A stretch of 64,000 nucleotides of DNA from Pegea sp. RAD2-039. Lineage: Eukaryota > Chordata > Thaliacea > Salpida > Salpidae. The notes below the pieces were generated by a model. It was given only the letters and a program-made list of their open reading frames with translations. It did no database searches and was not told the DNA's origin. Of the stretch, positions 45,531 through 59,602 are shown piece after piece; position 1 is the stretch's first letter; each line of letters begins with the position of its first letter. The stretch spans positions 124,001-188,000 of the forward strand of contig JAQGEQ010000295.1 in the NCBI GenBank assembly GCA_034620365.1, read 5' to 3'. The position numbers were made by a program, and so were the translations under genes.

Positions 45531-47024
45531 GTTAACATTTACTGAATGTTTAGTTTTTGAAAAATCCTTTTTTACTAAAATTTCATCAACATTTAACATT
45601 AAAACTGGTCGTCATCTTATGAACCTGCAAAAATTGAATGAAAATTTTTTATTTTGAATTTTTATTTAAATACTTACTTTTTATCAATTTTAATTTTCAA
45701 ACATCCGAAGTAAATTTATTTAGAAAATATTAAAGCTACCTTTTTATATATTTTTATTTTTGTGTAAAAACATTTTTACCTCAAAAATAAAATTTACAAT
45801 AAGCTTCACAACATACCTGTAAACAAAACTCTATTTTTAGAATTCGATTAATCACAAAGTTACCGCCAGAAGCACTTAGTGACACCTAAATGACAATTAA
45901 GAGTAATTAGACAAATTTGTAAAAGTAGACTTTAATGAAATTCAGCAAACGAAATTATAGTAATTTGTTATCATGTTTGTCAAGTTATAATCCATATAAA
46001 ATGTAACATTAAATTACGTTTCTTAATTAAAAGTTTTTGTTTTAGTTTATTTATAAAAAAAATATATAAAGTAATAATAAATACCCAAACGTCTACGAAG
46101 TGATAGTTTTTATAAAAAAAATAAAATTTAGGGAATGTTTTGTTTGTAACATTTTCTAAAAATAAAATTTTAATCATTAACCAATCAAACTTTGAAATCC
46201 TATATTTGCTTCAATACTCGTAAATTTTAGTTTTGTATTTCTATCACTGAGTCAGAACTTTTATAAGAATTTTTGTACACATGCAGGTTACTAATTTGAA
46301 CTAAAACTATTTTGAATCTACCAATCGATTATATTTACCATTTGACTTAAACCTATTATTTTCCAACTCGCTGAATTTTTGATTTAATTACATCTAAACT
46401 TGATTTGTTTAACTTTTATAATAGTACCTAACAGTAATCTACTATGCAATTTTTGATATTAAGCATTTCAAACTAATTTCCAAAAAAATTAAACTTTGTT
46501 TCTATGATTTATCTTGTATATTAAAAAAAAGTGAAACTAATAACTTTAAAGTTCCCCAAAAAATATCCATAAAACATTAGATTTTATCTGTACAAAATTT
46601 GTACATTTGTAGTAAATTATATAAAATAAGTTCGAATTAATGAAAAAAAACTAATATTTAACATATAGAATTATAGATAAGAAATACTTTTACTGGAATA
46701 CTTTTGTAGTCAGGGTGATTAAAACCACAAACAAAATAAGAAAATTAGTCTTGAATTTAATTTGAATAGTGAATAATAATTCAGTTCAGTAAAAACTTGA
46801 CAATAAGAAATTGTAAAATATTAAAAACAGTGCAGTCACCACTTATTCAAAAAGATTAAAAATATTTATATTAATTGAATAAATAAACTCTTTTTTAAAT
46901 AAAAAGAATAATTATTTAGTTTTATTCGTTTACACAATTTAAACAAACAGATGTTTGGTTTTATAAAGTCCTTTATACAGCTTTTCATAAAAAAATGAAT
47001 CTTATATCACTTTATTTTGTTTTA
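45531..47024. other. AT-rich region without recognised gene
   Basis: No coding signature; the 65-codon minus frame at 45980-46177 is Phe/Lys/Ile-rich noise. I see no clear repeat match. Confidence 0.45.
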
Positions 47025-47340
47025 AACAATCCAGATTTGAATGCTTAACGTCATGATACAAAACTAAATTAAAATTGAGAAATGTCATTTGGAGTAGTTA
47101 TATCATAACTATCGTATATAAATAAAATTTACTAAATGAAATTTTGCTGACTTAAAGTAAAACATCTTTTATTTTAGTAAAGAATTGTGTACAGATTAAT
47201 CAACTAAATCTTTTTTTAAAGTGAATACTTAAATATCTACAATCGATTAATGATTACTAAGTTTTTCTGCTTACTAATGTAGTTTGCAATTGTTTAAATT
47301 TAAAAGTTTAGATTCGATTAAAGAAGTTTGTAACATAAAA
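47025..47340. repeat. Displaced copy of the E2F 3' flank joined to a B-repeat tail
   Basis: 47025-47215 matches 4855-5040 (for example TTTGAATGCTTAACGTCATG against TTTGAATGCTTAGTGTCATG). It runs directly into a phrase that in B copies 3 and 4 follows the 215-base block (AGTGAATACTTAAATATCTA, also near 42338). Confidence 0.65.
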
Positions 47341-50300
47341 AAATGAGTTACTAACTTTTGTTTAGGTTCAAAAAACATTTCATTTAAAAAGTTACATTTC
47401 TTAACAAAATTTATCAGTAAAAATACACCATTCACAAACTTTGATTTCTGCATACACTGTTTATGACAATGTAAAACATGTTTTCTTTAAATGATGGATC
47501 TATTTGATTAATTCTATTTTTGCTTTTAATCTAAAATGAAAATAAAATAATTGTGAATCCATATTTAATATTCACACTTCGGTTTTTAGATTTATATTTT
47601 TGGTTTAACAGTTTTTTTACCTTCTCTTAAAGTATTAACAATTTAGCACATTTTGATCGTAATTTGTTTTTCTTTACATATCTCAAGATGATTTAAAAGT
47701 CATCAATTTTTTAAATACAACCAAATACTAAAAACAACAAGAATAATCAAAATAGTAACTTACTTACTCTTAAAAAAAGTTTAATGGCTATATCATAATT
47801 TAGTTGATTTCCAGTTTTAACCTTAATAAGAACTGTTTTATCTTTCAAGTTTTGATTATTTAATGATAAAGAAATTTGAGCATTATTTAAAAACTTTGTT
47901 TTTTATTAGCTTGGCAGTATCAGCTGTTCTTATACATGCTTATAGTTGATGAACTTATTTAGGAAATCAAATACTTATCACATTCCATATTATTATCACT
48001 ATACCTAAAAACCTACAAGTAGTTACACTTCAGCTTATTCTTTATTTGTTATCTTATTTAGACTGAAAAAGCCCATAAATATTCTTTTGAAGGAAATTAT
48101 TGAAAATGAAAAGCATTTTATTTTAAATATATTTTTTCTTAAAGTATGAAACGTGTTGTAAACTTTTCAAATTAATTTCAACGTATGAAATTTTAATATT
48201 TTCTTCATGATCAATTTCGTTTGATAAGAACTAAACCTTCTAGTGTGAACGTTAGACGTCCACCAGAAGAGCGATGCATGATGTCATCTTTAACTTCTTA
48301 CAGTTTAATTTGACTTCTACTTTTACTTCTTTTTGTTTTAATTTGTTTTCTTGTTGCATTTTACTTTGGATATTTAATATTATAATTGGCATATTTGTTT
48401 ACTTCATTAATACTAATCAAACTAACTGTTGAATTGCTAGTATTTGGTTATTGATTCTAATTACCAAATACAACGGTATTCGTATGAAACTAATACCAAT
48501 TTGCCAAATATAATTTTACAGTTTTAAATGAATCTAACTTTCTTTTAAATTAATAACTTAGTTGTTCAACGTTAACATTTGTCATATTTTGTCACACAAT
48601 TAACCTATGAAAATGTTAAATGGATTTAATAAAACGCTGTGTTTCAAAATTCAAAGTTTGTTTTAAAATTGTCGAAAAATTAGAGATGCAGTTCCAACAA
48701 CCTCACTAGTTTCAGTAACTGATGTTGATATGCTGTTTGTTGTAACTGGTTTCATACGAAAAAAAAAGAATTGTTGCTACATTGAATATGAAATGACGTC
48801 ATCAAGACTAGATCTTCATCAGCTATTCAATGTCGAGTCATTTTATTTTAATTGATTTAGAAGAATCAACCAAAATAAAACTAAGTCAAAAAATTAAAAG
48901 TAAACGAAGTTTATTAAATGAAATTTTCATTAAACAACAGAAACCAAAGAAAATTAATAAAACTAATTATTTTTTTTAATACTTTTTTTTAATTTAAGTT
49001 TCTTATAATTTCAAGAATATTAATTTGCTATTATAAGATTTTATAATTCAGTTTTCATTTGATGTATAAAATGGGAAATTAGATCTTCCCCATTAAATTT
49101 GTTAGTTGAAAATTGAATCCTTAAATTGTCAGCTCTAACAGCTCCCCGAAAGAGCGTTATATGACTTCATTTCAAACTAAAAAGTTTACTAATAACTATG
49201 CATCTTTGTATTCTTAAAAAAATAATAATCTATTCTTCATTAAATTTTTTATCTAATAAAAACTGAATCATTAAGTGATCAGCACTAAAAGTCTACCAGA
49301 AGAAGAGTGTATATCCGTCATATCCAGCTGCATCATGATAGGATTTTCATCTAAAACTTACTACAGTTAGATTGTTAAGATTTGATGTCTTCTGACCTTT
49401 TCTCCTAACGAGCGTTTCACCAACTCTAATTCAGCTAATCTTACTATTTGATTATCAGCATTTAGTAACTCATTTTGACTATGAATTACTGTGGTATTTT
49501 GTTCATCTGAAGTAAATTTCTATAGTGTAGTGTTAAGTATACATTTTGAACTTATATTAAACAAACAGTCAAAAATAAATCAATTATTGGTTAAATAGTT
49601 CAAGTCAAGATTACTTTTTGTACTTAGCTTTGGATTTGGCTTTTACCTTATTCTTTTGAAATATTCAAATAAAATTTTACGATGTTGTATTATTTGGTTA
49701 CATAATTTGTTTGGTGATTTCTTCAGGTTTGTGGTGAAATTGATACAATTTTGAATTTTTATTAAATGTACAAACTGAAACAAAAGTTGAAGTTTCATTT
49801 AAAGTCTTGATTAGATCTGCAATTTAATTGATGGTTGTTTCAAAACTGTAAAGTGAGTTACAGAATCTTATGATCAACACAAAGGAACATTGAAGATAAT
49901 TTTATCAGAAATTAGTAGATTAGATTTTAACAAGCCTTCACGAATATTCTTATTTATTGATGAAATTGTCTTCCGCTGCAAAACTCAATTAAATTTCGGA
50001 AAACTTCAATGTGTTCTCACTAACAACTCTAACAGAATAAAAATACTGCAATTGAATTGAAAAAAGGAATATCAACCATAACCATAACACTCATTTATTA
50101 GATTATTACTATATACTCAAAATTAAACAAGCAACAAATATAATAATCCATTCTAAATATATAGTTTTTTTTATTATTGATAATTATCTTATTCAAAGAT
50201 TTAATTTAACTTCTAAAATTGTTTAAACTTCTTACTTCTAAAATATTTTGTAAGTATATCAGTATGTAATACAAACTTTACTTTATGAGTAGAACAAAAG

Positions 50301-52010
50301 AAATCTAAAAATATTAATAATAAAGTAAAACAAATTAAGATATATATAAAATATAAACTTGGAAAATGAAAATATATTTTATTCAAATCCATAGTAATAA
50401 CGATTTATCTTAAATTAGTGTAATAAGCATAGAAAAGTTAAGTTTTCATCAAATTAATTACGGAGCAGGTCAAAGTTAACTATTGTTTTTGATTTTTTAC
50501 ATTTGTCACTAAATTACTGTTAACATCTTTTAATGGATTTTTAAAGTCGCTGTGTTTCGAGTTTCCTTGAAAATTGTGGTAACTTTAAAGATGTATGTGG
50601 TACAATATCACAGATTTAGGTATTCAATTTTGATGACCTGTTATAACACATTTGTTTTCCTGCAAAAAAACTGTACATGAGTTCGTATATATGATTTTAT
50701 GCAAAAGAAGGATTAATCGTTGCATTGTACACAAAATGATGTCATCAACATGAGGTCCTTATCATATCATCAATGTCAAGTCAAAGTATTTTAATTGATG
50801 TTACTAATAATTTTGCTTTTTAACAAATATATAAACTGAAACAACCAGTATAAGGATTTGATTATTTAAGAAAGCTTTAACATTTGCTATATCTTTTACA
50901 CAAAAAAATCCTTAGTAAATAAACTTAAATAGCAAATTCTAAAAGTTTTACTACTATTTTCAATATAGATATATTTAATTTATTTTATGTTTACTGAATA
51001 CCAAACAGAGTATACAAGTTAAAGTTTTTCAAATTTCCTCATATGTCTCTTTCAGTAAGAAACATTAAAAAGTTAGCGCTATTAATAAATTTGCATAAGA
51101 ATGAGTTATATGAAATAATTTGGATTTGGTATTTGACACTAATAAAATACAAACTTGTTTTGGTATACTAAGTCGGAGCACAAAAGCTGAAAAGTAGCTT
51201 ATCATGTTTAATTTTGTCATAGAAGATATTATTTGTGGTTTGTCCTTGTGTTTGATATGTTGTTGGTTTACTTCAATTTTGATGTAATATAACAATTATA
51301 ATATCAACTAACTTCCTTAGTTTATTAAATTCAGCTCTATACTGAATTGTGTGTATTTGATGAGTCATCTTATGTATCACAGGCAGCGGTATTCTGTTGC
51401 AATTGAAATAATTTTCAATCGAGTTTCAGTTGCAATGAAAATTAATTTCTAGATAATCTAAATTTATCCATAGTATTTATGTATTTATATACATTTTTTT
51501 ATTGAACATAAAATCAACAAGCTTTAATTTGAAAGAAAGCAAATAAAAAGAGCTTGACGATAAATTAAAAAGTCAAATCTCAAGATATAAACGACAAATA
51601 CAGCAGTAATTTTACAATTGATGATAGATGAAATTATTTGTGAATGTGAATCACTTAAAATGTAAATTCGACTAGTAGATAATAAGAACATTTTTTATCT
51701 TTGTCAGAAAAGTATGACATCAGTAATATCGTCTCGATCTTCATTTGTTGCTTGAAAAATTGATTGATACTTGAATCAGATTACAGGAGCTCAACATGAA
51801 AATTTTTTCTCCAAATCTTTCTTTAAATTTTTTAGTTTATATTAAACTTATTAAAAGACGAAAGTTATCATTCAAATAATCTTTCATTTAATTTCGGAAT
51901 AAATAGATAGTTAAACTAAATTTGAGATCCTAACTACTTAAAAGCTTTCTCAAAATGTATTTTAATAAGTAAAAAAAGAAAATAGTATTAAGTTTCTCTT
52001 AATCAAATCA
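47341..52010. repeat. Degenerate C modules and fragments of the A repeat
   Basis: Recurrent boxes appear in diverged form. Island I versions lie near 48258, 49145 and 49300, island II near 48470 and island III near 48632 and 50545. Island IV lies at 48791-48820 (with a full TGACGTCA at 48794) and near 50731. A fragment near 49780-50060 matches the A-repeat region at 19860-20140. 51330-51480 and 51700-51830 match the A-repeat boxes at 8000 and 9110. No gene supported; the 76-codon minus frame at 51065 is noise. Confidence 0.55.
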
Positions 52011-53700
52011 TGATTTAAAAAAAAATAAGTTTATATTAACTTATGTTTTCGATAAGCTAAAGAACATCTGGAAGAGCGGTATGTTATGTCATCTTATCTA
52101 TCAGAGTAAGATTTTTTTTTATTGATTTTGCTTTCTATAAATTAATTTGTTGTTTTCTTATTTCCTTTCATATTTATTGTCCTAATAGAGATTTCTAACC
52201 AAAGTAATCAAACTTGAAAAGTTAATTTTTGAAGATTGCTTTAATTTATATAACACAGCGGTATTTTTGTGGTTGTAGTAACAATTTATCTTTAATTAGT
52301 GTTATAAGCATAGATGAAAGTAAATATTTTTTAAATTAATTATTGAGTGGGTCAAAGTCAACTTGTGTTTTCAATTTTACCCAAGTTTGTCTTTAACTTA
52401 CTGCTAGGATCTTGCAATAGATTTTATAAGACGCTATTGTTTGAGTTTCTGTGAAAATTGCAAAAAACATTAAAATGCATTTAGCACCACATCCCAGATT
52501 AAACTAATCACTTTTGATGAACTGTTATTATGTTTTTAGTTTCAAACAAAGACAGATTAAACTTTAGACATGATTTTACAAATATTATTTTTATACAAAA
52601 TAAATAATAGTTGCTGCATTGTACAAAAAATGAAGTCATCAATACTAGATCTACATCAGCTGATCGATAACAATTCAAAGTATTTTAATTGATGTAGACT
52701 AACCCTTCAAAAAATACAGTAAGTGAAGTATATTAAAGTAAATGAAGTTTAAATGCAAATTTTTAGTTTTTGATACATGATTCGCTTTAGACAATTTTAA
52801 TGAATTTTATATTTTTTTGTTGAATAAAATTTATGTGTTTCTTTGACTTGTAAAGAAAAAGTATTATTTTATTTATTGAAACTATTTAAAAAATTTATAA
52901 ACTTTTTCATTCTAAAATGAATCAAAAATCATCGCAAACCAATTGTTAAAATTCACACTTATATTTGTAATGATTATTTTTTAGTAATATATTTCTCGTA
53001 GATTTTTCTAATATATAATTATATATAATATTATATATATATATTATGTAAATTATATAATATTATATATATATTATATAATAATTATACTTTTGAAATT
53101 TAGCAGTTTATCACAGTAATTTGTTCTTCTTTAAAGATCTCAAAAAGTCTTAAAAACAGTATTTTTTTCAAAATAAGAAAACTCTTCATATAATCACAGA
53201 TATAAATTAGAAACTTACCAAATCTAAACACAAATAAATGGCTTTTATCATAATTTATTTGGTTTCCAGTTTTAAAAAAGTTAATTTTCCTTTAATTTAA
53301 TTACAGGGTTGTTCAAAGTTAGCATCATTTTTTGTCGCATAATTAGTCTCGGCACTGCATTTCAAATTTGTTTTAAAATTGTAAAATATTCTCAAATCTA
53401 TTTACAACAACCTCACAGGTTTCAATAGACAAATTTAAAATCTTTTTTTTGTAATTAATTTCATAAAAAAAGAAATAGAATCGTTGCTGCATTGAAACTT
53501 AAATGACCTCATCAACACTAGATCTTCATCAGCTATTCAATTTCAAGTCAATTTTTTTAATTAATTTAGAAAACTCAACCACAGTTAATTATGGCAAACA
53601 ATTCAAAAGTAAAGAACATTTTTTAAATGAAATTTCTTTTAAGCAAGAGAAACCACAAAAAATTGACTAAAATTTAATTTCTAATAAATATTTTATTGTA
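52011..53700. repeat. C module, about 1.7 kb
   Basis: Contains islands I to IV in order: AAGAGCGGTATGTTATGTCA near 52070, AACACAGCGG at 52252, a broken island III near 52431 and island IV near 52631 with a hairpin at 52650-52698. A second island IV follows near 53508. It corresponds to about 57600-59340 and 59340-60990. Confidence 0.75.
53011..53090. repeat. AT microsatellite
   Basis: A run composed almost wholly of TA and AATA units. The paralogous modules at 58730 and 60365 lack it, so it is a local expansion. Confidence 0.8.
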
Positions 53701-55640
53701 AATTAAGTTTTTAAAACTTCATAATATAATTAATAATAAGTTTATATCAACTTATATTTTCTATAAACTAAAGAACAGCCGGAAGAGCGGTATGTTTTGT
53801 CATCTTATCTCTCAGAGTAAGATTTTTACTAATTATTTTTGTTTCTTTAAATTAAATTATTGCTTTTATATTAATTCTATTTTCTTATTTATTGTTATAA
53901 TTGTGATCCTGAACCAAAGTAATTAAACATCAAAAGATAATATTTAAATACTGCTTTTATTTATTTAACACAGCGGTAATCTTGTGTTAATTGTAAGAAT
54001 GTATCTTAAAGTAGAGGAATAACCATCAATGAAGATCGATGCTGAAATTCTGTAAAGTTGTTATCTTTTAATTTAAATTCTCACTTCTATATACGTTTCA
54101 AGATTGAAAAAAATATTTAAAATCAATTTTCAAATATTTTTATTAGCTGTACCGAAGAATATCTACATAGCAGCAAATTAAATGATGTGACTAAAACTTT
54201 CATAGTCCAGTTTTTTATAGTCCAAATATTTAAACTTCTTTTATTATCAAATTGAAAAAGTTTAATCAAATCTGATGTTTTAATTCTATATTGGAAGATT
54301 TGTAATGGATTATTAGTTTTCATTTAACAAATTTTTGAGATCATTTTTATTTATACGAATTGTAATTTTATTAGAAACATCTTAATTTTATTTAAACAAG
54401 TTGTCAGCGCTAAAAGTCAATTCAAAGAAATTAATGACATTACTTTCAACAGATTAAACTTTTCAAACTAAGTGTTAATTAGTATTTAACGATTGCTCTA
54501 TATTATAAGCCACAGTTGTATTCTAATAAGACTAATAGCCACCTAACTTAAATCTTTGTAATAAGTATAAATGAAGATAAATTTTATTTAAATTAATTAG
54601 AAAAATAGTCAAACTCACTATTGGCTTTAATTATGCCACATTTTTCACTCCATTACTCTCATAAAATTCTCATTAAATTAAAAGTGACGCTCTGTTTCGA
54701 ATTATTTTTAAATTTGTAAAAAAACCTTGAGATAAATTTCCAACAACACCGCAGATTAAAAGATAAGTTTTGTTGAACTGTTTTTATAAAAGTTTTTTCA
54801 TATAAGAAACAATAGTTGTTGAATTGCATCTAAAGTTATTTTAGCAACACTAGATCTTCATCAGCTAATCAATTTCAAATCAATTTATCTAAATTGATGT
54901 AGAAGAATAAATCAAAAAATTTTTTGTAGAAAATATAAAAGTAAACGAACTTTATTAAATGAAATTTTTATTAAGCAACAGAAACCAAAAATTTTTAAAA
55001 CTTATGTTTTCATGAAGATTTTATTTTAATTTAAGTTGGTTATAACTTTAAGAACATTTATTTGCTATTTAAGGTATTTATAATTCAGTTTTCATTTGAT
55101 GTACAAAATGGGAAATATGATCTTCCCAATCAAATTTGTTAGTTGAAAATCGAATCCTCAAAATAGCATCGCTTATAAATCACCAAGAGAGTAATCTATG
55201 ACTTCATCTTCAACCTAGTCAAGCTAAAACTTCTACTATTCATTTTACTTTCTTTTATTATTACAATATTGATAATCTATTTTTCATCATACTGTTTAGG
55301 TGATAAAAACTGAATAATCAAATAGTCAGCAAAAACAGTCTCTTAAGAAAGAGTGTATGACGTCATCTCCAGCTGCGTCACAAAAGGATTTATAAACATA
55401 ATAAAATATAATACGATATAATTATAAACATAAACATAATTTTTTAGGTATAATGTATGATGATAAAACGATCAGGAGCATCAAATGTGGTTTTACAAGT
55501 TTCCACAAGCAAAAGTCAACTCCTTTATAATATAATGAAAAACAGATTTAAGCAGGCTTCAAGTCGAACAGGTTAAATAATAAGTAACTTACACTGATCA
55601 TGATAAGTAACTATCATCACAGAACTAATTGACCAAAATA
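53701..55640. repeat. C module, about 1.9 kb, duplicated at 60990-62890
   Basis: Offset to the second copy is about 7.24-7.28 kb and the similarity covers the whole length. Shared phrases include TAGCTGTACCGAAGAATATC near 54147 (61427) and GTCAGCGCTAAAAGTCAATT near 54403 (61680). AAGAGTGTATGACGTCATCT near 55349 (62589) is also shared. The 66-codon minus frame at 54123-54323 does not stay open in the other copy. Confidence 0.8.
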
Positions 55641-56580
55641 TGCTAATTACATAAAGCTCATTGTAGTAATATCGTCTCGATCTTCATTTGTTGCTTGAAG
55701 AATTGATTGATACTTGAATCAGATTACAAGAAGTCAACTTGAAACTTTTTCTCCAAATTTTATGTTTCAATCAGAGTTTCAGCTTGCAATGATCAGTAAG
55801 ACACTCTGCAGATGGCATCAACTGTGTCTCTACATCTTTACTGGCGCACTCTGAGGATAGAAAACTTGAGCTAAGTTGGCATTCTACAGGACCTGTTAAT
55901 TAATTATTTTATTTCGATTTTGACTATTAATTGTAAAAAGTTACCTGGTAACAGAGTTGTTCTCTTTCTTCATCTGTTCATTCTGATTTTATAAGAAAGT
56001 GGCTTCCTGAAAGTTTCATAATTTGTTTCCACTTTAGTTTGAATGTTGCTTAGACTAATCATTACAACGTTTTGATGTTTCATATTCATTCAGTCTGCAA
56101 ACTAATTCAATTTAGATAAAGTATGCTAATTAAACCAAATGATTAGGATAAATCAATTTTGAAGAGTTTTGAAAAGTCAATTTTCTCAATCAGCTAATAT
56201 ACATCCTTTCAAAAGTATATCAAAATGATATATTAGTTTATTTGGTAAAGATGTTACAGAAATTTATTAAAAATGGTAATTTAAATCATATATAAAAATT
56301 TTCAAAAATAGTTGAATTTTATAATCAACCTAAAAAAACATTAGGGATAAGTTTATCAGCAAATAACAGATTAGATTTTAACAAACCTTCAAAAATATTA
56401 TTATATATAGATGAATTTGTCTTCAGCTGCAAAAGTTACTTGAAAATCCCAAAACTTCTAAGGTTTTTCACTAACAGTTATATCAGAAAGAAAAATATTA
56501 CAATTGAATTGAAAAAAGAGATTATAGTAGATTTAACTTGTGGTTTTAAAAAATATCTTAACAACAGTCATTAGAGGATT
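55641..56580. repeat. Fragments of the A repeat inside the C region
   Basis: 55660-56060 matches the A-repeat stretch around 9110-9510, including the short conserved open frame at 55774. 56080-56300 matches the region near 9560-9790. 56340-56580 matches the region near 19990-20240. The order is the same as in the A unit with internal deletions. Confidence 0.65.
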
Positions 56581-57600
56581 TTAAAGAAAAAGGTTAAACA
56601 ATATCAGAAGCATTTATTAGGAATGTTTCATAAATATCTTATTGATAAAATCTAAGAAAAGCAACTTTAAAACAAACAGCCTCAAATGAAAGAAGATAGA
56701 AATTTATAACATTGATTCAAAAATAAGTTTTAAGTAGTTTAGTAAATCAAGCATTACCATAATAATCATTTAGTGGATAAATAATGAATACTATAAAATA
56801 AACAAGCAAAAAATATAAATATAATTATTTTTTTTAAGTATAAAAGTAATCATACTATTATAAATTATACTATTTAAAGAATTGATTAATATTCATAAAT
56901 GCTTAAAAATACTTCTGAAAAATTTTAAAACTATATCAGTGTTTAATACAAAGTTTATTTTATGATTAGAACTTAAGAAATTTAAAAAAATCGAAGATAA
57001 AGTAAAATAAGTTAAAATATATCTCAAATTTCAAGTTTAAAAAATAAAAATACTGTTTATTTAAGTATTTAAATTCATAAAAGAATTGTTATTAAAAAAA
57101 AACTAGCAAAAAAGAAAAAAAAAACTTTATTAGAATAAAAAGGACAAAATAATAGTTTTTTGTACAATTGATTTTGTATTTGAATAAATACTTAGAAACA
57201 AAAATATTGATAAATACTCAGTATATTTATTTGATTTCTATATTAATCAAAGTTAAAAAAATGTTATAATAGTAAATTTTGATCCTTAACAAAAATATTA
57301 AGTATAAACAAACAGATTGCAAATCATTATATAAATTGTATGAAGACAAATACAAAGCAAATTGGGAAAATAAATATGAATTACTACAGTAGTAAAAATA
57401 TACTATTAGTACTTTCAATTTTAATGGCCTAGAAATATTAAGTAAATTATCGACAATTTGCTACAGGCATTGCAATAAATTGCACTAATATGAAACAGGT
57501 GTCTTCTTAGAAGTTTTTAAGCATTCTAAGAGATCTTTTATGTTTGAGTTAAACTTATTCAAAGACGACAGTAATCATTGAAATAATCTTTCATTTAATT
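56581..57600. other. AT-rich, no gene seen
   Basis: Dense A/T runs; the 63-codon minus frame at 57227-57418 is Tyr/Leu/Ile-rich noise. Toward the end, TTCATTTAATTTCGG (near 57589) repeats a phrase at about 51883. Confidence 0.4.
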
Positions 57601-59340
57601 TCGGCAAAAATAGATAATTAAACTAAATTTGAGATCCTAACTACTTAAAAGCTTTTTCAAACTGTATTTTAAAAAGGTAAAATATTAGTATTTAGCACCT
57701 GTGAATGAAATTATGAAGCTTTTAATAATAATTTTATATCAACCTAAATTTTCTATAAGCAAAAGAACAGCTGGAAGAGCGGTAAGTTATGTCATCTTGA
57801 GTATGTCTCTGAGTAAGATTTTTATTACTGATTTTGCTTTCTTAAAATTAAATTGTTGTTTTATTTTTTATTTTTCGTATTTATTGTCATAATTGAAATC
57901 TCTAACCAAAGTAATCAAACTTAAAAGTTAATATTTGATGATTGCTCTAATTTATATAACACAGCGGTATTCTTTTGTTAGTAGTAACAATTTATCTTAA
58001 ATTATTGTAATAAGCATAAATGGAACTAAATGTTCTTTAAACTAATTATTAAGTGGGTCAAAGCCAACTTTTGTTTTCAATTTTATCCACATTTGTCTAT
58101 AACTTACTGCTAGGAACTTTCAATGGATTTTATAAGACGCTGTGTTTCGAGTTTCTTTGACAATTGCAAAAAAAACATAAAATGTATTTAGGACCACATC
58201 CAAATTAAAATAACCACTTTTGTTGAACTGTTATTATGTATTTATTTTCAAACAAAGACAGATTAAACCTTAGACATGATTTCACAAATATGATTTTCAT
58301 ACAAAATAAATGATAGTTGCTGCATCGTACAAAAAATGAAGTCATCAACACTAGATCTACATCAGCTGATCGATAACAATTCAAAGTGTTTTAATTGATG
58401 TAGACTAACCCTTCAAGAAAATACCATAAGTAAGATGTATAAAAGTAAATGAAGTTTAAATGCAAATTTTTAGTTTTTGATACATGATTCGCTTTAGACA
58501 ATTTTAATGAATTTTATATTTTTTTGTTGAATAAAATTTATGTGTTTCTTTGACTTGTAAAAAAAAAGTATTAGTTTTATTTATTGAAACTATTTGAACA
58601 ATTTATAAGTTTTTTCATTCTAAAATATATCAGAAATCATCGCAAACCAATTGTTAAAATTCACACTTATATTTTTAATGATTATTTTTTAGTTATATAT
58701 TTCTGTTTGATTTTTCTAACTTGATACTTTTGAAATTCAGCAACTTAATACATTAGTTTGATCTTCTTCAAAGATCTCAAAAAGTGTTAAAAATAGTATT
58801 TTGTCAAAATAAGGAAACTTTTCATATAACAACCGATATAAATTAGTAACTCACCAAATTTTAACTAAATTTAATGGCTTTTATCATAATTCATTTGGTT
58901 TCCAGTTTAAAACAGTTAATTTTCCTTTAATTTAATTACAGGGTTCTTCAAAGTTAGCATCATTTTTTGTCGCTCAATTAGACTCGGTGCTTCATTTCAA
59001 ATTTGTTTTAAAATTGTAAAATATCCTCAAATCGATTTACAACAACCTCATTGGTTTCAATAATCAACTTTGTAATCCTGTTTTTGTAATTAGTTTCATA
59101 AAAAAAGAAATACAATAGCTGCTGCATTGAATCTTATATGACCTCTTCAACACTAGATCTTTATCAGCTATTCAGTTTCAAGTCAATTTATCTATAATTG
59201 ATGTAGAAAACTCAACCACAGTAAACTTTTGCAGTAAATTTAAAAGTAAAGAAGGTTTATTAAATGATATTTTTATTAAGCAACAGAAGGCACAAGAAAT
59301 TGATTAAAATTTGATTTATTGTGAATATTTTATTTTAATT
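57601..59340. repeat. C module of the 1.64-kb tandem, first copy
   Basis: Island I near 57770, island II AACACAGCG at 57958-57966, island III CGCTGTGTT at 58138-58146 and island IV near 58334 with the hairpin at 58356-58404. A second, diverged island IV (TGACCTCTTCAACACTAGAT) follows near 59140. The spacing to the next island I is about 1,645 bases. Confidence 0.8.
58356..58404 (+). other. Island IV hairpin
   Basis: TCTACATCA at 58356-58364 is the exact inverse complement of TGATGTAGA at 58396-58404 with a 31-base loop. The same nine-base arms occur at 52650-52658 and 52690-52698. Related modules carry TCTTCATCA with TGATGTAGAAGA, which can still pair with a small bulge. Confidence 0.55.
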
Positions 59341-59438
59341 TAAGGTTTTAAGACTTCATGAAATTTTTGATATTAAGTTTATATCAACTTATTTTTTCTT
59401 TCAGCTAAAGAACAGCCGGAAGAGCGGTATGTTATGTC

Positions 59439-59460
59439 ATCTTATTTCTCAGAGTAAGAT
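59439..59460 (+). other. Island I stem-loop
   Basis: ATCTTA at 59439-59444 pairs with TAAGAT at 59455-59460 around a short loop. Arms and spacing recur near 33478, 52093, 53801 and 61082, and a T-run follows in nearly all. The conserved AAGAGCGGTATGTTATGTC lies immediately upstream. Confidence 0.5.
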
Positions 59461-59602
59461 TTTATTAATGACTTTACTTTCTTTAACTTAATTTATTGTT
59501 TTTTTATGAATTCTTTTATCATGTTTATTGTCATAATTGCAATCTCTAACCAAAGTAATTAAACATCAAAAGATAATATTTGAGGATTGCTTTAATTAAT
59601 AA

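Noticed and set aside
57958-58146. Islands II and III as terminal inverted repeats of a recent hAT-like MITE (CAGCG ends)
   Set aside because: No 8-base target duplication flanks the pair in the modules inspected, and the interval always travels with the larger module. A very old element is still possible.
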